A stretch of 64,000 nucleotides of DNA. Origin: Viola odorata (lineage: Eukaryota; Streptophyta; Magnoliopsida; Malpighiales; Violaceae). Within the stretch, counting starts at the first letter, position 1. Each line of letters starts with the position of its first letter. Below, piece after piece: positions 21,623 through 33,744 of the stretch. The position numbers and the translations under genes were made by a program. Location: the NCBI GenBank assembly GCA_963691705.1, contig OY829542.1:56523002-56587001 (forward strand), in the 5' to 3' direction. A model generated the notes under the pieces. The model was not told the DNA's origin and did no database searches. It was given only the letters and a program-made list of their open reading frames with translations.

Positions 21623-23183
21623 AAGTGAGAAAGAGAAAGTGGGAAAGATAATAATATACTCATAGATGTGTTTGATATTTCTATCCCATACAAAAAAAAA
21701 GGAATTTCTTTTACCTTTGTTTGGTATAAAAACTAAGAAAATGGTATAAATGTGTAAATTTTCTATTATACTCTTTTATTAATTGTTAGTAATTTTTTTC
21801 TCTTTAATTTGTTCATGATACTATCATTATCAATAAAAACTAAATCCAATTGGTTAAATAAAAACTAGTACATACAAAATCTTACGGATAAGTTAATTCA
21901 TATATACTGAATTTCTACATCCTTAGAATTTAGAAACATAAATAAATTTGGTTGTCTTAATGTATTTATAACGTTAATTATATACTAATTGCATGTTATC
22001 AATTAGACGATGATGGTGTCATGCATTTAATTGCACCTTGTCGCGTTTTTATTGTATGACTTGGTAACTTTATAATTACATAAAATTCGACGGTTAGTTA
22101 TGTGTGTAAAAATAATTAATATTTTCTTTTATTGTTGAGCAATCTCATTCTCATTTATATCCTGCCTCCTCCTATGGTATAGAATCATATATAAATTTTA
22201 ATCTCTTTCCCATGACATATTCTTTTCATTTCCTACTCTATTTTTTTTAGGATACTAACCAACCAAATACATCCATAACAAGGATTAAAATTCTATATTT
22301 TTTCTCATTTACCTATATCTTCTTACCAAATAAGCCAAACAAACCGTAAAGAATATAGAAGGATATTTGAACCTTATTCTTAGTTCAACCAAAAATAAAA
22401 TAAAGAACCTTATTCTTGCTACTATAAAATACTACTTAATTAATTATATAGTAATCGGTGCTAAATGGATTCCTAAAATTATAAACAAACTGAGCAACTC
22501 AAAGAATACATAAGCTTAATTATTTGCTTCATGGCCTATATAACAATTAAAAGAAATAGGGAATTGGAACCAACTACTAGGAAATATAATATAATTCATT
22601 TTCATTAGTTGTTCGTTGGTAACAAAGATATTAGTAAAAAATTGAACTCAGATTCAAAAATCACTTCCGTTTATATAAAAAAAAAACTCATTTATAAGGA
22701 ATTATAAATTGTAAAATTTAATCAAGATGTAATTTGTGCAATCTTTTTCCATAAATATTAGGAGTAATTTTCCTTAAATTAACGTCATCGATCACATTTG
22801 ATCGATATATAATGGTGGGGTCAATGTATCTTTTAAGGGTCCGTTTGAGGGTATTATTGCTTGGATGGTGGTTCATCATCAAACCTCATGAAACCTTATA
22901 TTCCTTGAGGAGGTTATACCCCGTGGAAACGCTCTTCAATAGAATTTTAACTTTAGCCGGTCGCGGGAATGTCCGACTTATCAATTTATCTAGTAAAAAC
23001 TATTAGGAGCTTATGTAGTTCATATTGGGTTAATTGTATTCCGGGCTGAAACAATGAATCTATTTGAAGTGACTCATTCGGTACGGAGAAGGAAAGATTA
23101 ATTTTAATATGAAGGTGCAAACAAAAATGAAAAATGACTCTTTGATCCTTCGTATTTCTATATAATAATAAGGAAAAAGTCAT
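21623..23183. other. AT-rich spacer
   Basis: No gene is recognised. The ORF at 22812-23006 has no family features. Confidence 0.4.
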
Positions 23184-23920
23184 AAAATTGCTCTCACGTT
23201 TATACTAAATGTTCGAAAAACACCTCACGTTTGTAATTGAGTCAAATAGAACTTCATGTTTGTCAATTTTAACAGAACACACTCTAATTTCAAAATTATT
23301 TTAAAACTTATTTGACTCTTCTAAAAAAACTACCTTAGATTTAGCTGACGGGAAAATTAATTTATAAAAAAAATATATTGAAAATTTTCCATCTCTCATT
23401 ACACCAAATAAACGCAGCCGTGATATTACCCAATAAAAATAAAATAAAAAATAAATATATAATCCATACAATTAATTAATACTCAGTTATGTTTTACTGC
23501 ATTTTTCAGAATTTTTTGGATGTTATTTGGAAATTCTAACATGGTTGATACTCGGTTTAATATAATCCAAACAATTAATTAACTCGTATCAAATTTTTTT
23601 TTATACTTTTGATGAAATTTTAAAATTTACTGTTACTTTGGTTTAGATTGATATGAATTTTTAGATATGTTGAGATTTTTTTATTTAATTTCATATTTAA
23701 AAAATTTCCAAGTCAGCGTTTATCGAGTGTAAAAGGGGAGATGTAAAAATTTTTATGTCATTTTTTTGATAAATTAATTTTCATGTCAGCTAAACAAGTG
23801 TTAAGAAAATTTTAAAATTAGGGTGTGATTGGTTAAAATTAACAAATATAAGGTTCTGTTTGATTCAATTACAAACGTAAGTTGTTTTTCGACCATTTGG
23901 TATAAACGTGAGGTGATTTT
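23184..23920. mobile_element. Non-autonomous TIR element with about 130-bp inverted ends (MULE-like)
   Basis: The left arm (23184-23310, with CTCACGTTTATAC and CTCACGTTTGTAATTGA) is complementary with about 85% identity to the right arm (about 23790-23920, with TCAATTACAAACGTAAG and GTATAAACGTGAGG). Each arm holds two CACGTTT words. Long inverted ends without a coding middle suggest a deleted MULE. I could not find a clean target duplication. A related single end seems to occur at 57780-57965. Confidence 0.6.
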
Positions 23921-24464
23921 AAATTTTTTTTTAATAATAATAAAAAAGAAGGATACGTGGGCCTCTCCCATTTTAGTTGTACAGTTGGGCCCATTATTTG
24001 GATAAGCCCAGTGAGTTTAACCGGCATTTCTTTTTTTCTCTTGTTTCTTGTATCAATTATCTGCAACTTTAAAGGACACTAATTTCTTATTCTGTATATT
24101 AAATTTCTTTTCCAAATTTCTCCCCTGATCCTGAGGAGAGAGACTAGTATCATCCTCTGCACCAGAGGATCAAACTCTACAAGTAATCTCACAACAACTG
24201 ATCACTTCTTCAAAACCTTACTAAAACCCTGTTCGTTTGAGCACTCCTGTTTCTTCCGCTACTCCTCCTTGCCTTTTTTAGGTTTGTTAACCAGTACTAC
24301 TATTTATGTTGGTCACTATGTGTTCGACGGAATGCTTGAGTGATAGTTGCTTTTATTTTCCTTGTCTTCAGATTGCGGCTTACAACATCCCTTTGTTTTT
24401 GCTTTAATCAGTCGCATAGGCTGCGTTTTATGAGCTCTCAGTCGTAGGAAAACCACACCCAGAC

Positions 24465-26147
24465 ATGCCTACATTAGCACCTCCGCGGTTGATCCTTCTT
24501 TTCCGAGAGTCATTGCCTCCCTTTCACAATCTATCACGCCATTGCGCCCCTGCTTTCCGCCGCCGAGATAGCATTCGGTTCTTTAGTAAGGTTCGGGTAG
24601 ATAGAGACGGTGGTCCTCTCACTCTCACTAGCCTGCAATTGAATGATGAATTTGAAGCGACTAACAGGAGAAAAACAGGTAACCCTGAAAATGTGATGGC
24701 AAAAGTGAGAGCGAAAGTGAATAGTTCTGTTGAAATTGGTAAAAGGGTGAAAAAATCAATGGACACAGGGTTGGGTCCTTTTGCGGCGAAGTCATTTTCT
24801 GAGCTTGGACTTCCGCCTTTGTTGATAGAAAGGTTGGAGAGTGAAGGTTTTAAGGTTCCTACTGATGTTCAAGCTGCAGCAGTTCCAACTATTCTTATGA
24901 ATCATGATGTGGTAATACAGTCTTATACTGGGTCAGGAAAGACATTGGCATATCTACTTCCTATACTGTCACGGGTTGGGCCTTTGAAATGCAAATCGGT
25001 GAATGGCCAGGGAGAAGGTGGGAAGAAAGGTGATATAGAAGCAGTAATTGTGGCACCATCTAGGGAGTTAGGAATGCAGATTGTGCGGGAGGTTGAGAAG
25101 CTGTTGGGGCCAGAGAAAAAGAAATTTGTTCAGCAACTTGTTGGGGGTGCTAACCGATCAAGGCAGGAAGAGGCTCTTAAAAAGAATAAGCCACTGATTG
25201 TTGTCGGTACTCCTGGTAGGGTTGCGGAAATCAGTGCAGCTGGAAAACTTCGCACTCATGGTTGTCGGTTTTTGGTTTTAGATGAGGTGGATGAGCTTCT
25301 TTCATTCAATTTCCGGGAGGATATGCATCGGATAGTGGAACATGTTGGGAGCAGATCAAGTGGAGATACCCGTGGACTGAAAGGTCAAATTTCTGGAAGG
25401 GCTGAGCGTCAGACTATCATGGTATCTGCAACGGTTCCATTTTCAGTGATAAGGGCAGCTAGGAGTTGGGGACATGAACCGCTTCTTGTTCAAGAGAAAA
25501 ATGCCGTACCGCTCGACTCTCTTCCTTCCTCTGGACCTGTAAATCTTTCAGGGCGTACTCCTACTTTAAGCACAAACTCAAATTCAGAGCCTCGGGCAGC
25601 TATTCAAAGCCTTCCTCCTGCTTTGAAGCACTACTTTTGTGTTTCAAAGTTGCAGCACAAGGTTGATACTTTGAGAAGATGTGTTCATGCACTTGATGCA
25701 AAGTCTGTGATAGCCTTTATGAATCACACTAAGCAACTAAAAGATGCTGTTTACAAGCTAGAGGCTCGAGGGATGATAGCTGCAGAGCTGCACGGGGATC
25801 TCGGCAAGCTTGCTAGGTCAACAGTTCTGAAGAAATTCAAAAACGGGGAGGTGAGGGTTCTTGTAACAAATGAACTCTCTGCAAGGGGTTTAGATGTACC
25901 AGAATGCGATCTTGTTGTCAATCTGGAATTGCCAACAGATGCTGTTCACTATGCACACCGAGCTGGCCGGACTGGTCGGCTTGGCAGGAAGGGTAGTGTG
26001 GTGACCATTTGTGAGACATCTGAAGTATTTGTTATCAAGAAGCTGCAGAGGCAGCTTTCAGTCCCATTTTCGCTCTGCGAGTTTACAGAGGGCAAGCTTG
26101 TTGTCGTTGAAGAAGAAGAGAAGAAACCCTCAAGGGCTTCAAGCTGA
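24465..26147 (+). CDS. DEAD-box ATP-dependent RNA helicase, organelle-targeted (RH47/ISE1-like)
   Basis: Single-exon ORF of 560 residues. The first about 45 residues are Arg/Ser-rich with few acids, as in a mitochondrial transit peptide. Q-motif region at about 110-137. Motif I SYTGSGKT 153-160, Ia APSREL 197-202, Ib TPGR 249-252, motif II DEVD 273-276, III SAT 321-323, V ARGLD 473-477 and VI HRAGRTGRLG 498-507 are all present in order. It would unwind or remodel RNA at the cost of ATP. Intronless structure, length and the DEVD variant fit my recollection of Arabidopsis RH47 (ISE1), linked to plasmodesmata and organelle RNA metabolism. The assignment to that orthologue is inference. The gene looks intact. 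Confidence 0.9.
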   Translation: MPTLAPPRLILLFRESLPPFHNLSRHCAPAFRRRDSIRFFSKVRVDRDGGPLTLTSLQLNDEFEATNRRKTGNPENVMAKVRAKVNSSVEIGKRVKKSMDTGLGPFAAKSFSELGLPPLLIERLESEGFKVPTDVQAAAVPTILMNHDVVIQSYTGSGKTLAYLLPILSRVGPLKCKSVNGQGEGGKKGDIEAVIVAPSRELGMQIVREVEKLLGPEKKKFVQQLVGGANRSRQEEALKKNKPLIVVGTPGRVAEISAAGKLRTHGCRFLVLDEVDELLSFNFREDMHRIVEHVGSRSSGDTRGLKGQISGRAERQTIMVSATVPFSVIRAARSWGHEPLLVQEKNAVPLDSLPSSGPVNLSGRTPTLSTNSNSEPRAAIQSLPPALKHYFCVSKLQHKVDTLRRCVHALDAKSVIAFMNHTKQLKDAVYKLEARGMIAAELHGDLGKLARSTVLKKFKNGEVRVLVTNELSARGLDVPECDLVVNLELPTDAVHYAHRAGRTGRLGRKGSVVTICETSEVFVIKKLQRQLSVPFSLCEFTEGKLVVVEEEEKKPSRASS

Positions 26148-26694
26148 TGGGCGTCTTACGTTCCTACCTTGCCTTCTTTAGTGGAGGAAAGTATGACAGA
26201 TCTTGTGGTTTCTTACGGACCCTATCTGATTTCCATCAAGATGTAGGTATCATCTTTGTTCTTCTGTCCAATTATCGTAGCACCACTGTGCTTATACACT
26301 TAAATTTGTTTTGAAATTGAAGTTTTAGATTGAGTTGTTAGAGTCCTATCTTTCATGTCATCAAGAAAGCATAGAGTTTGCATTACTGTCGCATTGAATG
26401 AGAGATGCGAAAGTAAATTGTTTGCTAGCTGCTAATTCCCTTCTTACTTGACCTATATATCTAACGAACTCCATTTTTTGAAGTAAAAATAATTTTTTCC
26501 ACTTATAAATTACTGATCCTGTGAAATCCATTTCCACTCCGGAAAAAGAAGAAACAACATCGATCTTTTCAACCTGAGCCATAACAAACATATCTTACAT
26601 CATAATATGGAATTGGAAGGTTTCCTGTTTCTCTTTTGTTACATTACCAAAGCAGATTACATTCTTAGAATGAACAAAAGGTCCTCGTGATGAG

Positions 26695-27824
26695 TCACCA
26701 GATGATTCTTTTACAAAGCTTGTACCCTGACAAGAGAGCCGAAGTTGCAACGAGGAGGAAAGTTACATAAGAAATAATGGTGGAAATAATGGTTGCTTTC
26801 CATAGGGGCGCAGTTTTATCAGTGTTATGAATGGTAAGTGTTGCTACCGAACAGGAAGAAATGAGAAGATACCCTACCAACTGACACAAACTCACAAGGT
26901 ATTAGCCTTTGCTCATTAAAAGTATAGAATCTAGTAGTAAATTTTTTGTTCAAGATCTTTTTAAGAATTAGACTTACTTGATCAAGGATGAAGCTCAGAT
27001 AATCCGAGACCATATCGGAGATGAGAACCCCCCTGTGTGCTATGTCACAAACACCTTTGAAGAGTTGAAAGGCAGAGTAGAGGAAAACTAAAATACATAC
27101 TATGAAGTAATATCTGCAGCAAGAATTTGAAGCAATCAGGCTATTGTTTAAAAAGAATCAAGATCAATCAAGGTTGGCAAAGGCCTTTTCTGCAATTACT
27201 ACTTTTTCTCTCTTGTGTGTCCTTGTTCCTGGCTACCAGTTAACATCTCCAAATTATACCGATCTTTAGGGCCTTTTAGGCTCGAACGAGATTTAGTCTC
27301 CTTGACCCGTGAGATACCGATTATACCGATCTTTGTGTTAGAGTCTTGGAGGTTATGATCTTGGTGTTTTGACTTTTTTTTATCAGTTTAACCATGTCTG
27401 ATCATATAATTTTGATGGGTTTTGATTGAAAAAACTTGAAAAATAGAAATAACAATTGAATGGGTTGTGCATCTTACATCAATTGTGAGAATCCTGTGAA
27501 GCTGGAGGAGTGTTGACCATAACCACCTTTCTTATCTCTAGATGGAGTAGCCAGTGACAGTGCAGAGATGAAGGAGAATACGAGTGCTGAAAATCGAAGA
27601 GCGAGATTGATAAAATGGATGGGAGGTCTAGAGCTTGTAGATGGAGCTGAGAAAGAGAATGGTGATGGGGTAGGAAATGGTTGCTGTTGACCAGCTTGAG
27701 AAATATTGACTGATAGAGGTGACACACCAGCCATTGGTTTACAAGCAACAAGCATCACTTGTCCTTCCTGCTTCATACTTTCCTGATCACCACCACCTCC
27801 TTTCTTCAAGTAAGGACTCCTCAT
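26695..27824 (-). CDS. CASP-like membrane protein (CASPL4-like)
   Basis: Three exons, 27478-27824, 26978-27113 and 26695-26880, join at GT/AG sites to 222 residues. The N-terminal 70 residues are cytosolic and Pro/Ser/Gln-rich. Four membrane helices follow: about 73-93 (INLALRFSALVFSF, with the conserved Arg), 117-136, 158-180 (DQLVGYLLISS, with the conserved Asp before it) and 195-218. The four-helix MARVEL-like fold with the Arg and Asp in helices 1 and 3 is the CASP/CASPL signature. CASPs organise membrane domains such as the Casparian strip. For CASPLs the role is mostly unknown. A long N-terminus suggests subfamily 4. No defect is seen. Confidence 0.85.
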
Positions 27825-28774
27825 ACTTGCTTGAAGATGAGAAATTGGAACTGGAGCACCCTCTAAAACTGGTTTCTTAGTCTTTTAATAGTCTGGTTCT
27901 GATACAAGTCGTTTCAGAGAATTTCCTAGAAATGATCTTTGTGTTGTTGCAAATTTGTCAATCCTTTAAAGTCTTGTATTGTTAACCTATGTATGCACGG
28001 AAAAGACTATTAAACGTTTCGATCTCTCCGAGTATCCTTTTTACCCTCTTTGCCCCTTTTAGGCAGGGAGACTAATCACATACGATATGAGTATAGTCCG
28101 CATAGACTGGAACCCAATGAGAAATAATATTTCAATCGTTAAATCTAGTTTTGATGACAGTTACGACTATACGTCATTTAACATACAAACAAGATAAGGT
28201 AGAAACCTCATCACTGAACAAAGAAATTGAGGAAGTTGTAAGAAAAGGAAATGCAGACGTAAATTCTCTTTCGTCAACTTTGTTCTTTGTAATAAAAAAG
28301 TGCACACTTGCGGCACTAGAGAGCAAGTGGTGTTACTTTTGCATTATTTTCAATTATCTCGAAGTTTATTTAAAACCACCAAGAAAGGTCCACACGTGAA
28401 AAAAATCTACATAACCCGAATCCGGAATCCGGATTACTGGGTGGAAACCCAAAAAAGAGAAACGAGAAGGCTAGAAATCAAACACAACAAGGCAAAAGAC
28501 TAACTTTTATTACATATCTAACTTACATTTATGTAACCATTGGTAATTAGGGAAACATTTATACACTTTATTATGTAAGGTGTGTGTGGAAATATTCCAA
28601 TAGTCCCTGAAGTACATGGATAAATTAAAAGGCAAAAGAAAGCAAAGTCTACCAAAGGAAGATCATGTAAAACCAAAACTCTTGTGCTTTGGTTATTTGA
28701 ATTTTGAACTGTATGATATGATAGGATACGAGACAATTTTACGACTCGTTGTGGTTTACCCAGATTGATGCAAT
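27825..28774. other. Intergenic spacer between two minus-strand genes
   Basis: It holds the 5' region of the CASP-like gene and the 3' flank of the epimerase gene. No further gene is supported. Confidence 0.5.
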
Positions 28775-31504
28775 TCAATCCTTTTTGTGGTATCCCCACG
28801 GATTCTTTTGCGCCCAATTCCATTGGTCCCTGCACATCTCTTCCACACCGTATTTTGCCCTGAGAAACGCCCATCACAATCAGCAATTAGGACCACGGAA
28901 GCTTTAACCGTAAAGGCAAATAAGATCTACGAAATAGAAAGAGTACAAATGGAATCGATACGAAGAGGTAATTAAGGATCCCATACTTCCAGTTAAGTTC
29001 CTTTTCAGCTTTTTCTGTTGCCGCGTAAACAGCTGTAGCATCTCCTTGCCTTCTTGGGCATAGCTTGTAAGGAATTTTCTGAAAAAATATTCCAGTTATA
29101 AATACCTTGAGTTGTTGTATCCAATATATCAAAGAAGCAACAACACGGGAAAAAGAGCAACTAATCACCTTGCCAGAAGCTTTTTCAAAAGCAGAAATCA
29201 TTTCAAGCACTGAAGACCCACATCCAGTCCCCAAATTGTATGCAACACAACCTAAACAACAGAAACGGAGCTGATTGAATTACAAACACTCGAAACTAAA
29301 ATGTCACGGATATTCCAGTTGCTTGAAGCAGAGCATAAACTCCAAGATTTCATTACTAACTGTTAAATGAAACAAATCAATAAGCGAGTACAGAATAGAC
29401 CCAGAGCTTAATTACCTAAGTCATCTGTTGTAAAAAGCTTCTTAAGGGCAGCTACATGACCATCTGCCAAGTCCATAACATGGATATAATCTCGGACCTA
29501 TTGTTGAAGGAACAATGAGTCAAATGATAAAACCGGCCATAATGTTGTTGAGAGAGTGCCATTTCATAAAGTAAAAGGCATGAGTATAATACACCACCTG
29601 TATCAACACAGAATCACAGAAAAACTTCCAAGTAACAACAACATATTTATGAGGAAATACATACCGCGGTGCCATCCTTTGTGGGATAATCATGGCCATA
29701 CACGTTAAGCTCGGTCAATCTGCCAACAGCCACTTGTTGTATGTAGGGCATAAGATTGCTTGGGAGACCCTTGGGATCTTCACCAAGCGTACCACTCTCA
29801 TGAGCTCCTACAGGGTTGAAGTATCTCAACAAAATGATTGCCCACTCTGGTTCTGCCTTTTGAATATCTCGAGCAATTTCTTCAAGGAAAAGCTGAAGCA
29901 TTTTTTTTTTTTTAAATCAATAAATAATTGCACAAGAGAAAAGATTGCTCAGGAACCTTTGGTTTGGTATTGCTACCGAACATTACTTTGAGATGAAGAA
30001 AGAAATAGCTTATGGGAGAAAATGATATTATACCTTCGTTCGTCCATAGGGGTTCATAGCCATTAACTTGAAGTCCTCAACACATGGAATTTTGTCAGGT
30101 TGCCCATAAACAGTTGCAGATGATGAAAACACCATCTTACCAAGAAAAATACAGGAGACAAACCATTTTTGTCAGTCGAGGTAAAAGCATGAGAATTCTG
30201 TGCTGACAATAAAATCAGAAAACTTGTAGCTACTTTTATGAACCTAAAAACTTTTAACAAGTTAATATCCTTAGAGTTTAGCCCTAGAATACTGTTTGCA
30301 GAAATTGACTGCAGCAGGAGCTCCTTATGAAAAAAAGGTTAAATCATAAAAAAAGCTAAGCCTAAACGAGCAAAAACAAATGGAAAATGTTTTCTAAAGT
30401 AATGCTGCTAAGCATGAGCAGGAGAGAAATGTGCCCCAATTTCCACAATGGATGGTGTCCGGCAAGCAAAAACTGCAGTCCTTAGGCTACCACTAGAAGT
30501 AACTAAGAGAAAAACACACTAATTTGAAGATAGACAACTGTAAATCGTATAATGAGCATGCACCAAAAATAGTATGAGCAAAAGTGCCAAACAGAAACTC
30601 TTTATGTCCAGAATACGAGAAATGTCACAGCTTAAGTGGCTAAAACAAAGCAGATCTGTTCAAAGTCAATCAGTAGAGATAGAGTTCACATGTTCATGCA
30701 TCAATAACAAGAATCTTCTCGTACTTTGTTCAGTTTCTAGCAAATGATTTGGAAGTTCAACAACCAGAAACTACTCACTAAAAGATCTACAAACTAAAAC
30801 ACCGCTGTACCTTCTTGCAGTTATATTTTGCCATGACCTCATACAAGTTGATGGTGCCAATCAAATTATTGTCAAAATATCGGCGAGGGTTAACAACACT
30901 CTCACCAACTGCCTTAAGTCCAGCAAAATGCATCACGGCATCAAATCTGTCACATTGTCAAATACACAAGCCAAACCCATTTTATACACCATAACTCCCA
31001 TTTTATTGCAAGCAATCAGCAATATTCCAGACCCGCAAGCAAACAAAATCAAGAAAATTAAGTGAACCCAATTTAAAGATTCTAAATTTAGCCAAATTAG
31101 ATTAATTCCAGAAAGGAAACAGAAAACCCATCAAAACCCCAATTAGACATCCTGAGTTCACTCACTTATGTTTTGAGAATATCTTTTCCAAATCAACCTT
31201 ATTTCTGAGATCACCCTGCAGAAACACAAATCTGATTAACAGACAATCAGAACCCATTCCTCCATTTTTTAAAGGAAAAAGAAACAAAGAAAAGAGGAAA
31301 TAGTACGAAACTTACAAGAACGAACTCTAGTTTCTTAGAAAGTTGAGGACCCACCAAATCTCTCACTCTGTCAAGAGCCTCCATACAAGAATTATCAAAA
31401 TTATCGACGATCAGAACCTTGAAACCCCCCTTGAGCAGCTGAACCGCAGTATGAGTCCCAATAAAACCAGCCCCACCGGTGACAAGAATATGTCGATCCG
31501 CCAT
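28775..31504 (-). CDS. UDP-glucose 4-epimerase (UGE)
   Basis: Nine exons at 31316-31504, 31166-31215, 30811-30946, 30034-30135, 29665-29892, 29416-29497, 29169-29251, 28987-29078 and 28775-28859 join at GT/AG sites to 348 residues with no break. The enzyme interconverts UDP-glucose and UDP-galactose with bound NAD, in the cytosol, for cell-wall and glycolipid sugars. Seen: the Rossmann motif TGGAGFIG (9-16), [11 protein letters not shown], the SSSATVYG segment with the catalytic Ser near 129-131, the YGRTK dyad (Tyr155, Lys159), [13 protein letters not shown], and the C-terminal [11 protein letters not shown]. Length and exon number fit plant UGEs. A GA-repeat lies in the 5' leader at 31505-31535. 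Confidence 0.95.
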
Positions 31505-32229
31505 TAGAGAGGGAGAAAGAGAGAGAGAGAGAGAGCTAATAAGAGCGAAAGATTTGAACTTTGAGATGGAGGAGATGAGATTGAAGAGGAGGAAGTGGGT
31601 TTTTAAAAAGACACGAAAGTGTGTGAGATTTATAGTTTTTTTGAGCAAATCAAAGAAACAATTTGGGTATAGAGATAAGAATAATAATTTTTGAAAACAA
31701 AAAGATATGGTATGGTTTGTTGCTACTAATAACTAAACGGTTTCGCGCGCTATTTTACTGTTTTAGTATATTCTCATAATCTCATTAACCACTTGCGCGT
31801 GATTAGTAATTACCTCCGTAATCCAGGCAATATTCGAATATAGATTTTCCCAGTCACGAAAGTGGAGGACGGGCGGGATGACGCTATTTGATTGAATAAA
31901 TAAAGATACAATAATTTTTACAATAATTTAAACTCAAAACCTCCATAGATTTGAGTGGTGCAACCGAAGTGTGGTGGGACGCAGAAACTTGCCTTTTCTA
32001 AATCTTTTCAAGAAAAAGATCTCATGATAAAAAACATAAAACCTTAATAAATAATTTAATTTGTTAATGTAATAAATTAAAAGGACATATTCAAAAAGGG
32101 AAATTTATTAGTGTAAGGGATTTTTTTGTTTTCAAAAAGAAATGTAGGGAGAATATTAAAAATTGTAAATGGAAATTTTAAAATGATGGCGCAACTAATT
32201 ATTTTTTCAACTAATTGGATAAGAGTTAA
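31505..32229. other. Intergenic, 5' flank of the epimerase gene
   Basis: A GAGAGA microsatellite sits just upstream of the epimerase start. The rest is AT-rich without a gene. Confidence 0.5.
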
Positions 32230-32713
32230 CAAAAATGCAAGGTTTTCAAACCCGGTACGGGACATTGGCCCGGGTAGGATAAAGAGTTAGAAGTTGAACC
32301 GAAGTGCAACCGGGGTTGAACCATGATCGATTTAAATATAATACCAAATTTAAATATGACATAAATAGGATCCTAAAAAAAATTCATTTGATTTATAAAA
32401 AAATACTTAATTATTGAAAAAATAATTATAGGTTCAAATAGTAAACTTAAAATCTAAAAAAATTGGAGCAAAAGTTAACAAATAATTTAGTTTTTTTAAA
32501 ATAAATAAATAAAGTAAGAAAAACTGGTCAGTTCAACCTAAAAATCCGAGCCGGGTCAGCTGGGTCATCTGGTTTTGGCCCGAGTCGCTGAGTTTGAGCC
32601 GAATTTTTCAAAATGAAATTTTATCCTAAAATTCACCTAAAAATTTACTCAATTCAGATTCAACTCGATTAAACCGGCCGAATTGATCCGAGTTTCAAAA
32701 CCTTGCAAAAATG
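32230..32713. mobile_element. hAT-type MITE, 468 bp
   Basis: The element spans 32238-32705. Its ends CAAGGTTTTCAAAC and the complement of CAAGGTTTTGAAAC are flanked by an exact 8-bp duplication CAAAAATG (32230-32237 and 32706-32713). The interior has GGCCCGGGT/GGGTCAGCTGGG-type words like the one at 3672. Size, duplication and CAAGG ends fit hAT. Confidence 0.85.
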
Positions 32714-33744
32714 TACCAATAAGATAGGATAATGAGAGCTTATCAAAAGAAGAAGAGGATAATGAGAGAGACGTGCACGCAGGCATACGTAAAATGTTAT
32801 CACTATAATTATCGAAAAATCTTAGCAATATCAGGAGTCACGTACTCCGCATAAAAAAATAAATAACACGTGTTAATTAATTGGATTTTATTTTTTCCAT
32901 ATTATGTTATATTTAATTATTAAATGATATAATTCAGTTATGTCACAGTGTTAATTTTTTTTGTATTAAAAGGCACTAAGTGATAAAATACCCGCATCTA
33001 AAAAAAATTATTTATAGAAGAAATTATATATTACTATCGATTTTTCATCTCACTATATCAATACAGATCGTTTAATCAATAAAATCGTATCATATCATTA
33101 ATGGATAGCTATATATAAAAAGATCCCATAAAAATTTATCATTATCTAAATTGATAGTATTTTCAGCATTTTTATTTTGTTTGAGTAAAGAAAAGGTACA
33201 TTTATGTTTTGATGGCACGCAAAGCGGTTGCCTGGGAACATGATTTTGACACCCATCAATATCCAGCCTTACATGCTTTGCTTCCTCTCTTTTTGGTGGG
33301 TGACTCTCAACCAGCTGGTATTATTAGTCTCAGCATTTACAGCTACAAACTACCACCTCCTCTGTACTTTCAAAAATAATTTGTAACTCGTATTAATTAT
33401 TTTCTCAATCATTTTATTAATTACGTTCAATTAATATTAATTTTAATTTATCAAAATATTGAGAATAATGAAAATTGACATTTAAAAAAAAAAAATAGTC
33501 ATGACAGATCTTTTTTAGGATGTAGGGAATATAAAGTTTAATAAAATATGTTTGGAACTGAGTTCGTTAACAAAAACAGTTACAATTTACGATAATCAAC
33601 CTGACATGACTAGACCACCTAAGGGTATTTGTCTTCAACTTTTCAAAAGTTTAACAGAAAAAAATCTACTATACTTCATCCGCACTCGAACAAGTAAAAG
33701 GGAAACCAGGTTTTCGTCATTATCTGTATGAATACTAACGTTCA
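32714..33744. other. AT-rich spacer
   Basis: No gene is recognised. The last 100 bp are probably the 3' UTR of the MYB gene. Confidence 0.4.

Noticed and set aside
27479..27751. Second-frame ORF in the CASP-like first exon
   Set aside because: The other frame gives the proline-rich N-terminus, a membrane helix with the conserved Arg, and splices in phase.
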